NCBI RefSeq assembly: GCF_014595995.2
Contig: NZ_CP063989.1
Location: 992,001 to 1,056,000, forward strand
DNA length: 64,000 nucleotides
Direction: 5' to 3'
DNA from: Actinomyces respiraculi
GTDB taxonomy: Bacteria > Actinomycetota > Actinomycetes > Actinomycetales > Actinomycetaceae
Of the stretch, positions 53,242 through 61,049 are shown one piece after another. Every line of letters starts with the position of its first letter. The first letter of the stretch is position 1. Both the position numbers and the translations under genes were made by a program. The notes below the pieces were generated by a model, which did not search any database, had not been told where the DNA came from, and saw nothing but the letters and a program-made list of their open reading frames with translations.

Positions 53242-54348
53242 ATGAGAATCGTCATCGCGCCGGACTCCTTCAAGGAGAGCATGACGGCGCCGCAGGCGGC
53301 CGCCGCCATGGACGCCGGGGTGCGCGACGTGCTCGTGCGAGCAAGCACCGACCTTGTGCCCATGTCCGACGGCGGGGAGGGCTTCACCGAGGCCGTGGCC
53401 GCCGCCTGGGGCGCACCCATGGTCGCCTGCCCGACGCTCGACGCCCTGGGCCGTCCGCTGAAGGCCGCCTACGGCTTCGACGGTGAGCGGGCGGTCATGG
53501 ACGTCGCCGGCTGCGCGGGCCTGGAGCTCATCGCCCCGGCCGATCGCGACGTCCACCGCTCCTCCACCCGGGGGCTCGGCCTGCTCATCGCCGACGCCCT
53601 CGACCGCGGGGCGCGCACCATCGTCCTGGGGATCGGCGGCTCGGCGACCAACGACGCCGGCACGGGGATGCTCGTCGCCCTGGGCGCCCGCCTCCTCGAC
53701 GCCGACGGCCACGAGCTGCGCCCCGTACCCGCCGACCTGCCGCACCTGGAGCGCATCGACGTCTCAGGGCTGCCCGCAGCCCTGCGCGCCGTCAGCGTCC
53801 ACGTCGCCTGCGATGTCACCAACCCGCTGACCGGGCCGCAGGGCGCCACGGCCGTCTTCGGCCCCCAGAAAGGGGTCAAGGCCGAGGACGTCGACGCCCT
53901 CGACGCCACCCTGGCCCGCGTCGCCCGGGTTAGCGGTCACGGCAGGGCCGCCGACCTGCCGGGATCGGGGGCCGCCGGTGGCCTGGGCTTCGCACTGCGG
54001 GTCTACCTGGGGGCGAGCCTCGAGCCGGGCGTCGAGCTCGTCGCCCGGGCGGTCGGGCTCGCCGAGCGGGTCGGCGGGGCCGACCTCGTGCTCACCGGCG
54101 AGGGCTCCGTGGACGCGCAGACTCCGGCGGGCAAGACTCCGGTCGGCATCGCCCGCCTCGCCCGCCAGGCCGGGGTGCCCTGCGTCGTCTTCGCCGGGCG
54201 CGTGCGCGAGGGGGCCGAGGTCCTCCTGGAGCACGGGGTGAGCGAGCTGGTCGAGATCGGCTCGCGCGACGAGCCGCTGGAGCAGGCGCTGCGCCGCGGT
54301 CCGGTCAACCTGCGCAGCGCCGTCGCCGGCTACCTCTCGCGGGCGTGA
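53242..54348 (+). CDS. glxK: Glycerate kinase (GarK/GlxK family)
   Basis: The 368 aa enzyme phosphorylates glycerate with ATP, giving 2-phosphoglycerate in the GarK/GlxK family. Signatures are MRIVIAPDSFKESMTAPQAA at the start, PMSDGGEGF, GIGGSATNDAGTGML, DVTNPLTGPQGA and LTGEGSVDAQTPAGKTP. It is the last gene of the operon and delivers its product into lower glycolysis. A 9 bp hairpin follows the stop directly. Confidence 0.92.
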   Translation: MRIVIAPDSFKESMTAPQAAAAMDAGVRDVLVRASTDLVPMSDGGEGFTEAVAAAWGAPMVACPTLDALGRPLKAAYGFDGERAVMDVAGCAGLELIAPADRDVHRSSTRGLGLLIADALDRGARTIVLGIGGSATNDAGTGMLVALGARLLDADGHELRPVPADLPHLERIDVSGLPAALRAVSVHVACDVTNPLTGPQGATAVFGPQKGVKAEDVDALDATLARVARVSGHGRAADLPGSGAAGGLGFALRVYLGASLEPGVELVARAVGLAERVGGADLVLTGEGSVDAQTPAGKTPVGIARLARQAGVPCVVFAGRVREGAEVLLEHGVSELVEIGSRDEPLEQALRRGPVNLRSAVAGYLSRA

Positions 54349-54354
54349 GCGGGT

Positions 54355-54377
54355 CCGGTCCCGGCTGTCGGGACCGG
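54355..54377. terminator. Terminator between glxK and EIIB copy 3
   Basis: CCGGTCCCG (54355-54363) pairs with CGGGACCGG (54369-54377) around a 5-base loop, in the 30-base space between two convergent genes. Confidence 0.65.
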
Positions 54378-54378
54378 G

Positions 54379-54618
54379 TTACAGGCGCGCGGCGACCTCA
54401 GCGGTGAGCGCGTCCGCCTCGTGGCCGACGACAACCTGGACGGTCTGAGCCACTGCGATGACGGCCGTCGCCCCGGCGGCGCGCAGGGCATCGCCGTCCA
54501 CCCGCCCCGGGTCGGCCACCGTGATGCGCAGACGCGTGATGCACGCCTCGACGCTCTCGATGTTCGGCACTCCGCCCAGTGCGTCGATGACGGCACCGGC
54601 GTCGACGGTCTCAGACAC
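54379..54618 (-). CDS. Stand-alone PTS EIIB domain, glucose family (copy 3)
   Basis: The 79 aa protein carries the phospho-acceptor Cys26 in VEACITRLR. It is the third single-domain EIIB in the window, with no EIIC next to it. The GTG at 54618 was chosen because GAGGAG lies 5 bases upstream; a longer frame from 54642 would begin before that site. It lies downstream of the M13 peptidase gene, separated by a hairpin. It could serve a IIC encoded elsewhere or act in regulation. Confidence 0.85.
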   Translation of the reverse strand: MSETVDAGAVIDALGGVPNIESVEACITRLRITVADPGRVDGDALRAAGATAVIAVAQTVQVVVGHEADALTAEVAARL

Positions 54619-54659
54619 TCTCGCTCCTCGGGGAGGTTCCACCCGTGACGGTCACGGGC

Positions 54660-54678
54660 GGCGCCCGGCTCGGGCGCC
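54660..54678 (-). terminator. Terminator after the M13 peptidase gene
   Basis: GGCGCCCG (54660-54667) and CGGGCGCC (54671-54678) form an 8 bp stem 20 bases after the minus-strand stop. A second palindrome, CCCGTGAC-G-GTCACGGG (54642-54658), stands right next to it and lies just upstream of the EIIB ribosome binding site. Confidence 0.55.
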
Positions 54679-54698
54679 GCAAGGATACGCGCGCCCAC

Positions 54699-56786
54699 TC
54701 ACCAGATGGTCACGCGCTCCTCGGGCGCCAGCCACAGGGCATCGCCCTCGGTGACGCCGAAGGTCTCGTGGAAGGCGTCCATGTTGCGCACGATCCCGTT
54801 GCAGCGGAACTCATCGGGCGAGTGCGGGTCCACCGTCAGCAGCAGCTCGCTGCGCTCGATCCGGCTTTTGCTCCGCCAGATGCGCGCCCACGAGTAGAAG
54901 AACCGCTCCATCGCCGTCAGGCCGTCGATGACCGGTGCCTCGGCGAAGGAGGAGACTCCCGCGCGCTTCAGGGCCAGGCCGTAGGCCTTGAGGGCGATGC
55001 CCAGCCCGCCCAGGTCGCCGATGTTCTCCCCGATGGTGAGCGAGCCGTTGACGTGCGGGGCCTCGGTGCCCTCAGCCTCGGCGCGCTTGGCCAGGTCGGC
55101 GGGAACGTAGGTGTCGTACTGGGCGATGAGCGCCTTCGTGCGCTCGGTGAAGGCTGCGCGGTCCTTCTCGGTCCACCAGTCCGTCACCTTGCCCGTGCCG
55201 TCGAAGGTCGAGCCCTGGTCGTCGAAGCCGTGGCCGATCTCGTGCCCGATGACCGCGCCGATGCCCGCGTAGTTGACGGCGTCGTCCGCACCCGGGTCGA
55301 AGAAGGGCGGCTGGAGGATCGCGGCCGGGAAGACGATCTCGTTCATCGTCGGGTTGTAGTAGGCATTGACCGTCTGCGGCGTCATGTGCCACTCGTCGCG
55401 GTCCACCGGCCCGGCCAGCTTGCGCAGCGCACGCGCCAGGTCGAAAGCCTCCACCGAGCGCACGCTCGACATGAGGTCCCCGGGGGTGACGACGACGTCG
55501 GAGTAGTCGCGCCAGCGCACCGGGTAGCCGATCTTCGGGGTGAACAGGGCCAGCTTGTCCAGCGCCTGCTTGCGCGTCTGCTCGCCCATCCAGGTCAGTT
55601 CGCTGATGGAGCGGCGGTAGGCCTCGATGAGGTCTGCGACCAGGGCCTCCATTGCCTCCTTGTGGGCGGGCGGGAAGTGCCGCTCGACATAGACCTCACC
55701 CAGGGCCTCGCCCAGGCAGGACTCGACCAGGCTCACGCCGCGCTTCCAGCGCGGGCGCAGCTCGTCCGTGCCCTGCAGGCGCTGGGAGTAGAAGGAGAAG
55801 GTCTCCTGGACGAAAGCGCTCGACAGCAAAGGGCTGCGCCCGTGGACCGTGTGCCATACGGCCCAGGTGCGCAGGTCCTCCAGCGACGTCGACTGCCACA
55901 CCTCGGCGACGTGGGGCAGGTAGTCGGGCTGCTCGACGATGGCTTCCTGAAGGAAGGCTCCCAGCGAGGCACCCGCGGCCTCGGCGGCATCGGCGATGCC
56001 CGCGCGCCAGGCCTCCCAGGGGAAACCGGGGGCACTCGCCATCAGCTCCTCCCAGCGACGCGGGTTGTTAATGCGCTCGATGTCACGGCAGGAGACGCGG
56101 TCCCAGTGACCGCGGGCGAGTGCTGTCTCCAGGGCCATGACGCGCCCGGCGAGCTCCGTGGACTCGGCCCCCAGGAGTGCGGGGGCGTTGGCGAGCGCGA
56201 GCATGCGCGCCACGTGCGCCACGTAGTGCGTGCGCACGTCCTCCTGGGCGTCCTCGCGGTAGTAGGACTCGTCCGGCAGGCCCAGGCCCGACTGGCTGAG
56301 GACGGTGGTGTAGCGGCTGGGGTCGTTGAGGTCGTTCTCGACGTAGGCGACGAAGGGACCCGCGAAGCCCGAGACCGTGCCCGCGCCCACCGCGCGGGCC
56401 AGCGCCTCCTTGTCCCCGGCCGCCAGCAGCGGGGCCAGCTCGTCCTCCAACGGAGCGGCTCCCAGTGCCTCGATGCGCTCCTCGTCCATGAAGGTCGCGT
56501 ACAGGGCGGCGACCTTCCCGGCCGGCGTCGTCGGCACCACAGCAGGATCAACCTGGCCGGCCAGCTCGGTGAGGATCTCGTGGCATGCCTCCTCCGCGCC
56601 GTCGCGCAGCAGGGTGAAGGAACCGGTGCTGGACTTGTCCGAGGGGATGACGGCCTCGGCCAGCCAGGTGCCGTTGACGTGGCGGAAGAGGTCGTCCTGG
56701 ATGCGAACGGCGGGGTTAACGGCGGCGGTCTCGAGGACGCCGGCGAGCACGTCGCGGTCCTCGCCTGTCACGGTGGTCTCAGTCAT
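54699..56786 (-). CDS. pepO: M13 family zinc metallopeptidase (PepO/neprilysin-like)
   Basis: The 695 aa peptidase cleaves short peptides. The zinc site is H515-E-I-G-H519 (VIGHEIGHGFDDQG) with the third ligand Glu in GENIGDLGG; the substrate motif NAYYNPTMNEIVFPA and the C-terminal CNGIVRNMDAFHETF and final tryptophan are typical. There is no signal peptide or anchor, so it is cytosolic as in other actinobacteria. The ATG at 56786 lies six bases after a -10 box TACCTT. It is divergent from rpiB. Confidence 0.93.
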   Translation of the reverse strand: MTETTVTGEDRDVLAGVLETAAVNPAVRIQDDLFRHVNGTWLAEAVIPSDKSSTGSFTLLRDGAEEACHEILTELAGQVDPAVVPTTPAGKVAALYATFMDEERIEALGAAPLEDELAPLLAAGDKEALARAVGAGTVSGFAGPFVAYVENDLNDPSRYTTVLSQSGLGLPDESYYREDAQEDVRTHYVAHVARMLALANAPALLGAESTELAGRVMALETALARGHWDRVSCRDIERINNPRRWEELMASAPGFPWEAWRAGIADAAEAAGASLGAFLQEAIVEQPDYLPHVAEVWQSTSLEDLRTWAVWHTVHGRSPLLSSAFVQETFSFYSQRLQGTDELRPRWKRGVSLVESCLGEALGEVYVERHFPPAHKEAMEALVADLIEAYRRSISELTWMGEQTRKQALDKLALFTPKIGYPVRWRDYSDVVVTPGDLMSSVRSVEAFDLARALRKLAGPVDRDEWHMTPQTVNAYYNPTMNEIVFPAAILQPPFFDPGADDAVNYAGIGAVIGHEIGHGFDDQGSTFDGTGKVTDWWTEKDRAAFTERTKALIAQYDTYVPADLAKRAEAEGTEAPHVNGSLTIGENIGDLGGLGIALKAYGLALKRAGVSSFAEAPVIDGLTAMERFFYSWARIWRSKSRIERSELLLTVDPHSPDEFRCNGIVRNMDAFHETFGVTEGDALWLAPEERVTIW

Positions 56787-56798
56787 GGGGCCAAGGTA
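56787..56798 (-). promoter_or_regulatory. Leaderless promoter of the M13 peptidase gene (-10 TACCTT)
   Basis: On the minus strand TACCTT (56798-56793) plus six bases leads to the ATG at 56786. Confidence 0.55.
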
Positions 56799-56870
56799 GC
56801 GCCTGGCTCCGACACGTATCGGCGCCTCGAAGGTCCAGCCACACCTCTGACACGACGTGTTCGCGTGAGG

Positions 56871-56882
56871 CACAATCTGCCC
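56871..56882 (+). promoter_or_regulatory. rpiB leaderless promoter (-10 CACAAT)
   Basis: CACAAT at 56871-56876 plus six bases precedes the ATG at 56883. The box departs from TANNNT in its first base only. Confidence 0.45.
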
Positions 56883-57329
56883 ATGCACATTCACGTCGGT
56901 ACCGACCATGCAGGCTTCGAGCTGAAGAACCGGCTTGTGGAGCACTGGCGCTCCCAAGGTCACGAGGTCACCGACCACGGTTGCTACGTGTACGACCGTC
57001 TCGATGACTACCCGTCCTTCTGCTTCGCTGCGGCGGAGGCTGTTGTTGCGGATCCCGGCAGCCTCGGCGTCGTGCTGGGCGGTTCGGGCAACGGCGAGCA
57101 GATCTCGGCGAACAAGGTCGTCGGCGTGCGCGCCGCCCTCGTGTGGTCGGTGGAGACCGCCCGGCTCGCTCGCCAGCACAACGACGCCAACATGGCCGGC
57201 CTCGGGGTGCGCCAGCACGCCGAGCAGGAGGCCATCGAGATCCTCGACGCCTTCATCGCCGAGCCTTTCAGCGGCGATGCCCGCCACCAGAAGCGCATCA
57301 ACCAGATCCGCGACTACGAGCAGCGCTGA
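56883..57329 (+). CDS. rpiB: Ribose-5-phosphate isomerase B
   Basis: The 148 aa enzyme interconverts ribose 5-phosphate and ribulose 5-phosphate in the pentose phosphate pathway. It begins MHIHVGTDHAGFELK and has the actinobacterial active-site loop LGGSGNGEQISANK, which replaces the Cys-containing loop of E. coli RpiB, and RQHNDANMAGLGVRQ. A LacA/LacB-type galactose 6-phosphate isomerase is less likely given this loop. Confidence 0.92.
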   Translation: MHIHVGTDHAGFELKNRLVEHWRSQGHEVTDHGCYVYDRLDDYPSFCFAAAEAVVADPGSLGVVLGGSGNGEQISANKVVGVRAALVWSVETARLARQHNDANMAGLGVRQHAEQEAIEILDAFIAEPFSGDARHQKRINQIRDYEQR

Positions 57330-57438
57330 GTCCGGCACCGGCGGGCCGGTGCGCCCCGGTCTGCTCGGGCTGCACCCACGGTGCCCCCACAGTGCCCCCA
57401 CAGTGCCCACGGTGTCGGTTGTGCCCGCGGTGCTCGGG

Positions 57439-57450
57439 TACGGTCCTGAT
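57439..57450 (+). promoter_or_regulatory. nei leaderless promoter (-10 TACGGT)
   Basis: TACGGT at 57439-57444 plus six bases precedes the ATG at 57451. The strand upstream (57380-57420) carries short tandem GTGCCC-type repeats. Confidence 0.55.
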
Positions 57451-58434
57451 ATGCCCGAAGGCCACACCATCCACCGGCTCAGTGCAGCCCTCAGCGAGCT
57501 CTACGGCGGCCAGCGCCTGGCCGCCTTCTCACCCCAGGGGCGTTTCACCGCCGGGGCCGAGCGCCTCGACGGCCAGGTGCTCCTCGGTGCCCAGGCCCAC
57601 GGCAAGCACCTCTTCCTGCCCTTCGCCCCCGAGGCGGATGTGCCCACCGACGACGCCGCGGTCACCTGGCTGCGCATCCACCTGGGCCTGTACGGCTCCT
57701 GGACCTTCGACGGCGACGCCTCCTTCACCGCTCCGCACGCCATCGGCGCCCCGCGCAGGCGCGTCGGCGAGCGCGGCGAGCACGCCCTGGCGCACGGCGG
57801 CGGCTCCGCCCTGTCCGGCCTGGCCGGAGGATCCGACGACGTGCCCGCCGCACCTGCCCCGGGCCAGTGGCGAGCGCCCGAGCCCCGCGGGGCGGTGCGT
57901 CTGCGGCTGCTGGGCGAGCACGGCGTCGCCGACCTCACCGGTCCCGCCGCCTGCGAGCTGCTCGACGCCGAGGGCGTTGCGGCCGTGCGCCGCCGCCTGG
58001 GCCCCGACCCGCTGCGTGCCGACGGCGACCGCGAGCTCTTCGTGGCCAACGTCCGGCGCCGCCGCAAGGCCGTGGGTGAGCTCCTCATGGACCAGTCGGT
58101 CATCTCCGGCGTCGGCAATATCTACCGAGCTGAGACGCTGCTGCGCTGTGGCATCAGCCCCTTCCTCTCGGGTGCGCACGTGAGCCGGGCGCGCCTGCGT
58201 GCGGTGTGGGACGACCTCGTGCCGCTCATGGAGTACGGCGTCGCCACCGGTTTCATCACGACCGTCGAGCCCGACGACGTGCCTGTGCCCCTGCCCGAGG
58301 GCGACGACGAGGCCGCCCGCTGGTACGTCTACCACCGTGCCGACCGCCCCTGCCTGCGCTGCGCGACGCCCGTGCGGCAGAAGGAGGTGGCCGGGCGGCG
58401 CCTGTTCTGGTGCCCGACCTGCCAGGCTTACTGA
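57451..58434 (+). CDS. nei: Fpg/Nei-family DNA glycosylase (endonuclease VIII-like)
   Basis: The 327 aa repair enzyme excises oxidised bases. It starts MPEGHTIHRL, with the catalytic Pro2 and Glu3, and has Lys in AHGKHLFL, the helix-two-turn-helix (DQSVISGVGNIYRAE) and a C-terminal zinc finger (CLRC-N16-CPTC). An extra Gly/Ala-rich stretch (about 95-150) interrupts the N-terminal domain. MPEGHT rather than MPELPE places it with Nei2-type proteins. The non-coding inverted-repeat element starts only 23 bases after the stop. Confidence 0.9.
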   Translation: MPEGHTIHRLSAALSELYGGQRLAAFSPQGRFTAGAERLDGQVLLGAQAHGKHLFLPFAPEADVPTDDAAVTWLRIHLGLYGSWTFDGDASFTAPHAIGAPRRRVGERGEHALAHGGGSALSGLAGGSDDVPAAPAPGQWRAPEPRGAVRLRLLGEHGVADLTGPAACELLDAEGVAAVRRRLGPDPLRADGDRELFVANVRRRRKAVGELLMDQSVISGVGNIYRAETLLRCGISPFLSGAHVSRARLRAVWDDLVPLMEYGVATGFITTVEPDDVPVPLPEGDDEAARWYVYHRADRPCLRCATPVRQKEVAGRRLFWCPTCQAY

Positions 58435-58457
58435 CGCTGGCCGGGGCCGGGGCTGCG

Positions 58458-58507
58458 ATGTCTCAGGACATCGGTGACATTTCTGCCTCAGGACATCGGT
58501 GACACTT
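58458..58507 (+). repeat. Left terminal inverted repeat
   Basis: Fifty bases, made of two CTCAGGACATCGGTGACA units at 58462-58479 and 58487-58504. The match to the right end (59447-59496) is exact. Confidence 0.9.
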
Positions 58508-58761
58508 GGGGACGGTGGTGCGTGTGTGGGTGCCGCGCTGCGCCGCGTGCGCCGTGCTGGTAGGCGGGGACTGTGATCAGTGTCCACGTCGCGGACATGA
58601 CCGGCCCCAGCGGTCGTCCCGCGGGGAGGAATCGTTGTGATTGCGCGACTCTCGTCCGGGGGTGCCGACGGCGGTCGTGGTTCATGCCCGCCGCGTGGAC
58701 ACCCCCCGCTCCGGCAGCTCGCGCGATCCCCACGCCTGCGACCGGGCTCGGCGTGCGTCGG

Positions 58762-58975
58762 GTTGATCTCGTTGGCAGGCGGTTGATCTCGTTCCCCATG
58801 CGTTGATCTCGTTCGTTGAGGGAACGAGATCAAGTGTTAGCGAACGAGATCGACGGTCTTTGAACGAGGTCAACAACGAGGAAGCGGGGTCAAGGTGTGT
58901 ACATGAGGTCAGCGGCGGGTAACCGAGGTGGCGGGCCGAGTCGACCGAGGTGGCGCTCGGGGGTGGTCGAGGTGG
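58762..58975. repeat. Palindromic array 1 of GTTGATCTCGTT at 20 bp period
   Basis: GTTGATCTCGTT starts at 58762, 58782 and 58802. After a 9-base turn the inverted form AACGAGATCAA-like starts at 58823, 58843 and 58863. The period is exactly 20 bases in both halves. Degenerate copies (such as GCGGGGTCAA, then GAGGTCAGC, then CCGAGGTGG) continue with a period near 20 to about 58975. Confidence 0.85.
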
Positions 58976-59165
58976 TGGGCCTCCCGGTCGCCGCAGCCCG
59001 CGCCCGTGTCCGCTCTCGTATCCCACGCCATCCCCGTGTCAGCGCCCGCGCCCGCTTCCATGCTCGCGCACGTGCCGTGCTCTGCCCGCAGCCCGCAGCC
59101 CGCAGCCCGCTCCATCCTTGTGCCTGTGCCCTTCCCGTACGTGCGATCGGGCTCGGCGTGCGTGG

Positions 59166-59339
59166 GTTGATCTCGTTGGCAGGCGGTTGATCTCGTTCCC
59201 CGCGCGTTGACCTCGTTCCCCGCGCGTTGATCTCGTTCGTTGAGGGAACGAGATCAAGTGTTAGTGAACGAGATCGACGGTCCTCGAACGAGATCGACGG
59301 TCCTCGAACGAGATCGACGACGGGGGGAACGAGACGGAG
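59166..59339. repeat. Palindromic array 2 of GTTGATCTCGTT at 20 bp period
   Basis: Four forward units start at 59166, 59186, 59206 (one variant, GTTGACCTCGTT) and 59226; four inverted units start at 59247, 59267, 59287 and 59307, and a degenerate fifth at 59328. Spacing is exactly 20 bases within each half. The bases before the array (GGGCTCGGCGTGCGT) are also those before array 1, so the two arrays arose by duplication of a roughly 404 bp unit. Confidence 0.85.
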
Positions 59340-59446
59340 GATGGAGGTGACCGACCGGGGCCCCGGACGAGCCACCCGCCGCCGCTTGACACGCCACATA
59401 GGGGCACCCCCGGCACCAACCAGAAGTGTCACCCCGCAAACCCCCG

Positions 59447-59496
59447 AAGTGTCACCGATGTCCTGAGGCAGAAATGTCACCGATGTCCTGAGACAT
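59447..59496 (-). repeat. Right terminal inverted repeat
   Basis: Exact inverse complement of 58458-58507. An additional partial copy (GAAGTGTCACC) lies just inside at about 59423-59433. Confidence 0.9.
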
Positions 59497-59642
59497 AACA
59501 CCGCGGGGCAGGGGCTGCGCCACCGGCACACCCTGCGACGCCCGCCCGGGGCGCCCGCGGGCCGGCCGGGGCCGTGCGGCCGGGGCCGGGCTGCCGGGTG
59601 ACCTGGCCGGGAGGGGCCGGAGCCGCGGGGCCGGACGGTGGG

Positions 59643-59654
59643 TAACGTGGCGCC
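59643..59654 (+). promoter_or_regulatory. Leaderless promoter of the iminopeptidase gene (-10 TAACGT)
   Basis: TAACGT at 59643-59648 plus six bases precedes the ATG at 59655. The space between the inverted-repeat element and this box (59497-59642) is extremely GC-rich and shows no gene. Confidence 0.55.
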
Positions 59655-60992
59655 ATGACACCGACGACGTCCCCGTCAGCCTCCCCGCGCCTGGTCTCCA
59701 GCCCCTGGTCCACAGCCACCGCCGGGCTGCTGACCCGCGAGCACCACCTCACGGTCCCGCTCGACCGCTCCGGCAACGGCGACACCTGGCCCGACGCCAC
59801 CCCCACACTCACCGTCTACGCGCGCGAGGTCGCCCGCGCTGGAACCGGGGCAACGCCGTCGGACCCCCTGGCCCACCCGCCCCTGGTCTTCCTCCAGGGC
59901 GGTCCCGGCTGCGAGTCCCCGCGCCCCAGCGCTGACGCCGGCCTCGGGTGGCTCGGCGCCGTCCTGGAGCACTACCGCGTCTTCCTCCTCGACCAACGCG
60001 GCACCGGCCGCTCCACGCCCATCGACCACCCCGGTGCCGGGGGCGACGACGCGGGCACCGCCCGCCTGCTCACCCACATGCGCGCCGACGAGATCGTCGA
60101 GGACTGTGAGGACCTGCGCCGGGCGCTGGGCATCGAGCGCTGGAGCCTGCTAGGACAGTCCTTCGGTGGCTTTTGCACCGTGCGCTACCTCAGTGCCCAC
60201 GCCGACTCGCTCGACCGGGTCCAGCTCACCGGCGGCCTGCCCGCCGTCGGCCGGAGCATCGACGAGGTCTACGCCCTGACCTACGAGGCGATGCGCGTGC
60301 GCAGCGAGGAGCACTACGCCCGCCACCCTGGCGACCGTGATCGCGTGGCCGCCCTCGTCCAGGCGGCCTCACGTGGCGAGATCCTCGACCCTCACGGCCA
60401 GGGCGTGGGGCCGCAGCGGGTGCGCTCGCTCGGCTCCCTGCTGGGGGCCAGCGGCGGCTCGGACGCCCTGCACCACCTGCTTGAGCGCGACCCCGCCTCC
60501 TGGGCCCTGCGCTGCGACCTCGTGGACTCGCTCGCCTTCACGGCCCGCAACCCGCTGTACGCCGTCATCCACGAGTCCTGCTGGGCCGACGGCGGCCGCA
60601 CCGCCTGGGCCGCCGAGCGCGTACGCCCCGCCGCCTTCGACGCCGACCCCACCCTGCTCACGGCAGAACACGTCACGCCGCAGATGATCGAGGACGACCC
60701 GCTCCTGCGGCCCTGGGCGGGGGTGGCCCAGGCCCTGGCCGACGTCGAGTGGCCGCGTCTGTACGACGAGCGGGCCCTGGGGGCCAGCGCCGCAGCCGGG
60801 GTGAGCGGGGCCGCCGCCGTCTACGCCCGAGACGTCTACGTGCCGATGGAGACCTCCCTGGCAACCGCCTCCCTCATCCCGGGCCTGCGCACGTGGGTGA
60901 CGAGCGAATACGAGCACAACGGCTCTCGCGCGAGCGGGGGAGCGGTCTTCCGTCGGCTGGTCGCTCTAGCCGGGGGCACCGTCCTGCGCTGA
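59655..60992 (+). CDS. pip: Alpha/beta hydrolase, proline iminopeptidase type (S33)
   Basis: The 445 aa enzyme probably releases N-terminal proline from peptides. The oxyanion region VFLQGGPGCESPRP and LLDQRGTGRSTPI, the nucleophile Ser in GQSFGGFC, and the late His region SEYEHNGSRASG are typical of family S33. The helical cap lies at about 200-370. There is no signal peptide. Within the first 70 residues the sequence GTGATPSDP is encoded by a copy of the GC-rich dispersed repeat (59847-59862), which may have inserted into the gene. Confidence 0.87.
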   Translation: MTPTTSPSASPRLVSSPWSTATAGLLTREHHLTVPLDRSGNGDTWPDATPTLTVYAREVARAGTGATPSDPLAHPPLVFLQGGPGCESPRPSADAGLGWLGAVLEHYRVFLLDQRGTGRSTPIDHPGAGGDDAGTARLLTHMRADEIVEDCEDLRRALGIERWSLLGQSFGGFCTVRYLSAHADSLDRVQLTGGLPAVGRSIDEVYALTYEAMRVRSEEHYARHPGDRDRVAALVQAASRGEILDPHGQGVGPQRVRSLGSLLGASGGSDALHHLLERDPASWALRCDLVDSLAFTARNPLYAVIHESCWADGGRTAWAAERVRPAAFDADPTLLTAEHVTPQMIEDDPLLRPWAGVAQALADVEWPRLYDERALGASAAAGVSGAAAVYARDVYVPMETSLATASLIPGLRTWVTSEYEHNGSRASGGAVFRRLVALAGGTVLR

Positions 60993-61049
60993 GCGGGCTC
61001 CCGGCGGGGCTCGGCCTCCACTGGGCCCCGACTCCGCCGGTCCCCAGTC

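Larger units (their letters stand above)
58458..59496. mobile_element. 1,039 bp non-coding element with perfect 50 bp terminal inverted repeats
   Basis: The ends (58458-58507 and 59447-59496) are perfect inverted copies of each other over 50 bases. Each end holds two direct copies of the 18-mer CTCAGGACATCGGTGACA, 25 bases apart, as expected for tandem transposase binding sites. The outer ends read TGT...ACA, in the style of IS481/IS3-type elements (family assignment is an inference). No frame inside encodes a transposase; the open frames present are Arg-rich and overlap on several strands. It looks like a non-autonomous (MITE-like) element moved by a transposase encoded elsewhere, and it carries two unusual repeat arrays. 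Confidence 0.75.

Noticed and set aside
54645..57329. Very long open frame antisense to the M13 peptidase
   Set aside because: It is the mirror of a clearly conserved peptidase in GC-rich DNA; only its last 148 codons (rpiB) form a real gene. Other long antisense frames (for example against mrp, adnA, ptsI, malQ, pepN) were dropped for the same reason.
58762..59339. CRISPR array
   Set aside because: The 12-mer repeats with 8-base spacers at a 20 bp period, and with an inversion in the middle, do not fit CRISPR repeat and spacer lengths, and no cas genes are near.
58890..59531. Possible transposase gene inside the inverted-repeat element
   Set aside because: Open frames there translate the 20 bp repeats into low-complexity Arg/Ser/Thr sequence and extend through the inverted repeat; no DDE or helix-turn-helix pattern is visible.
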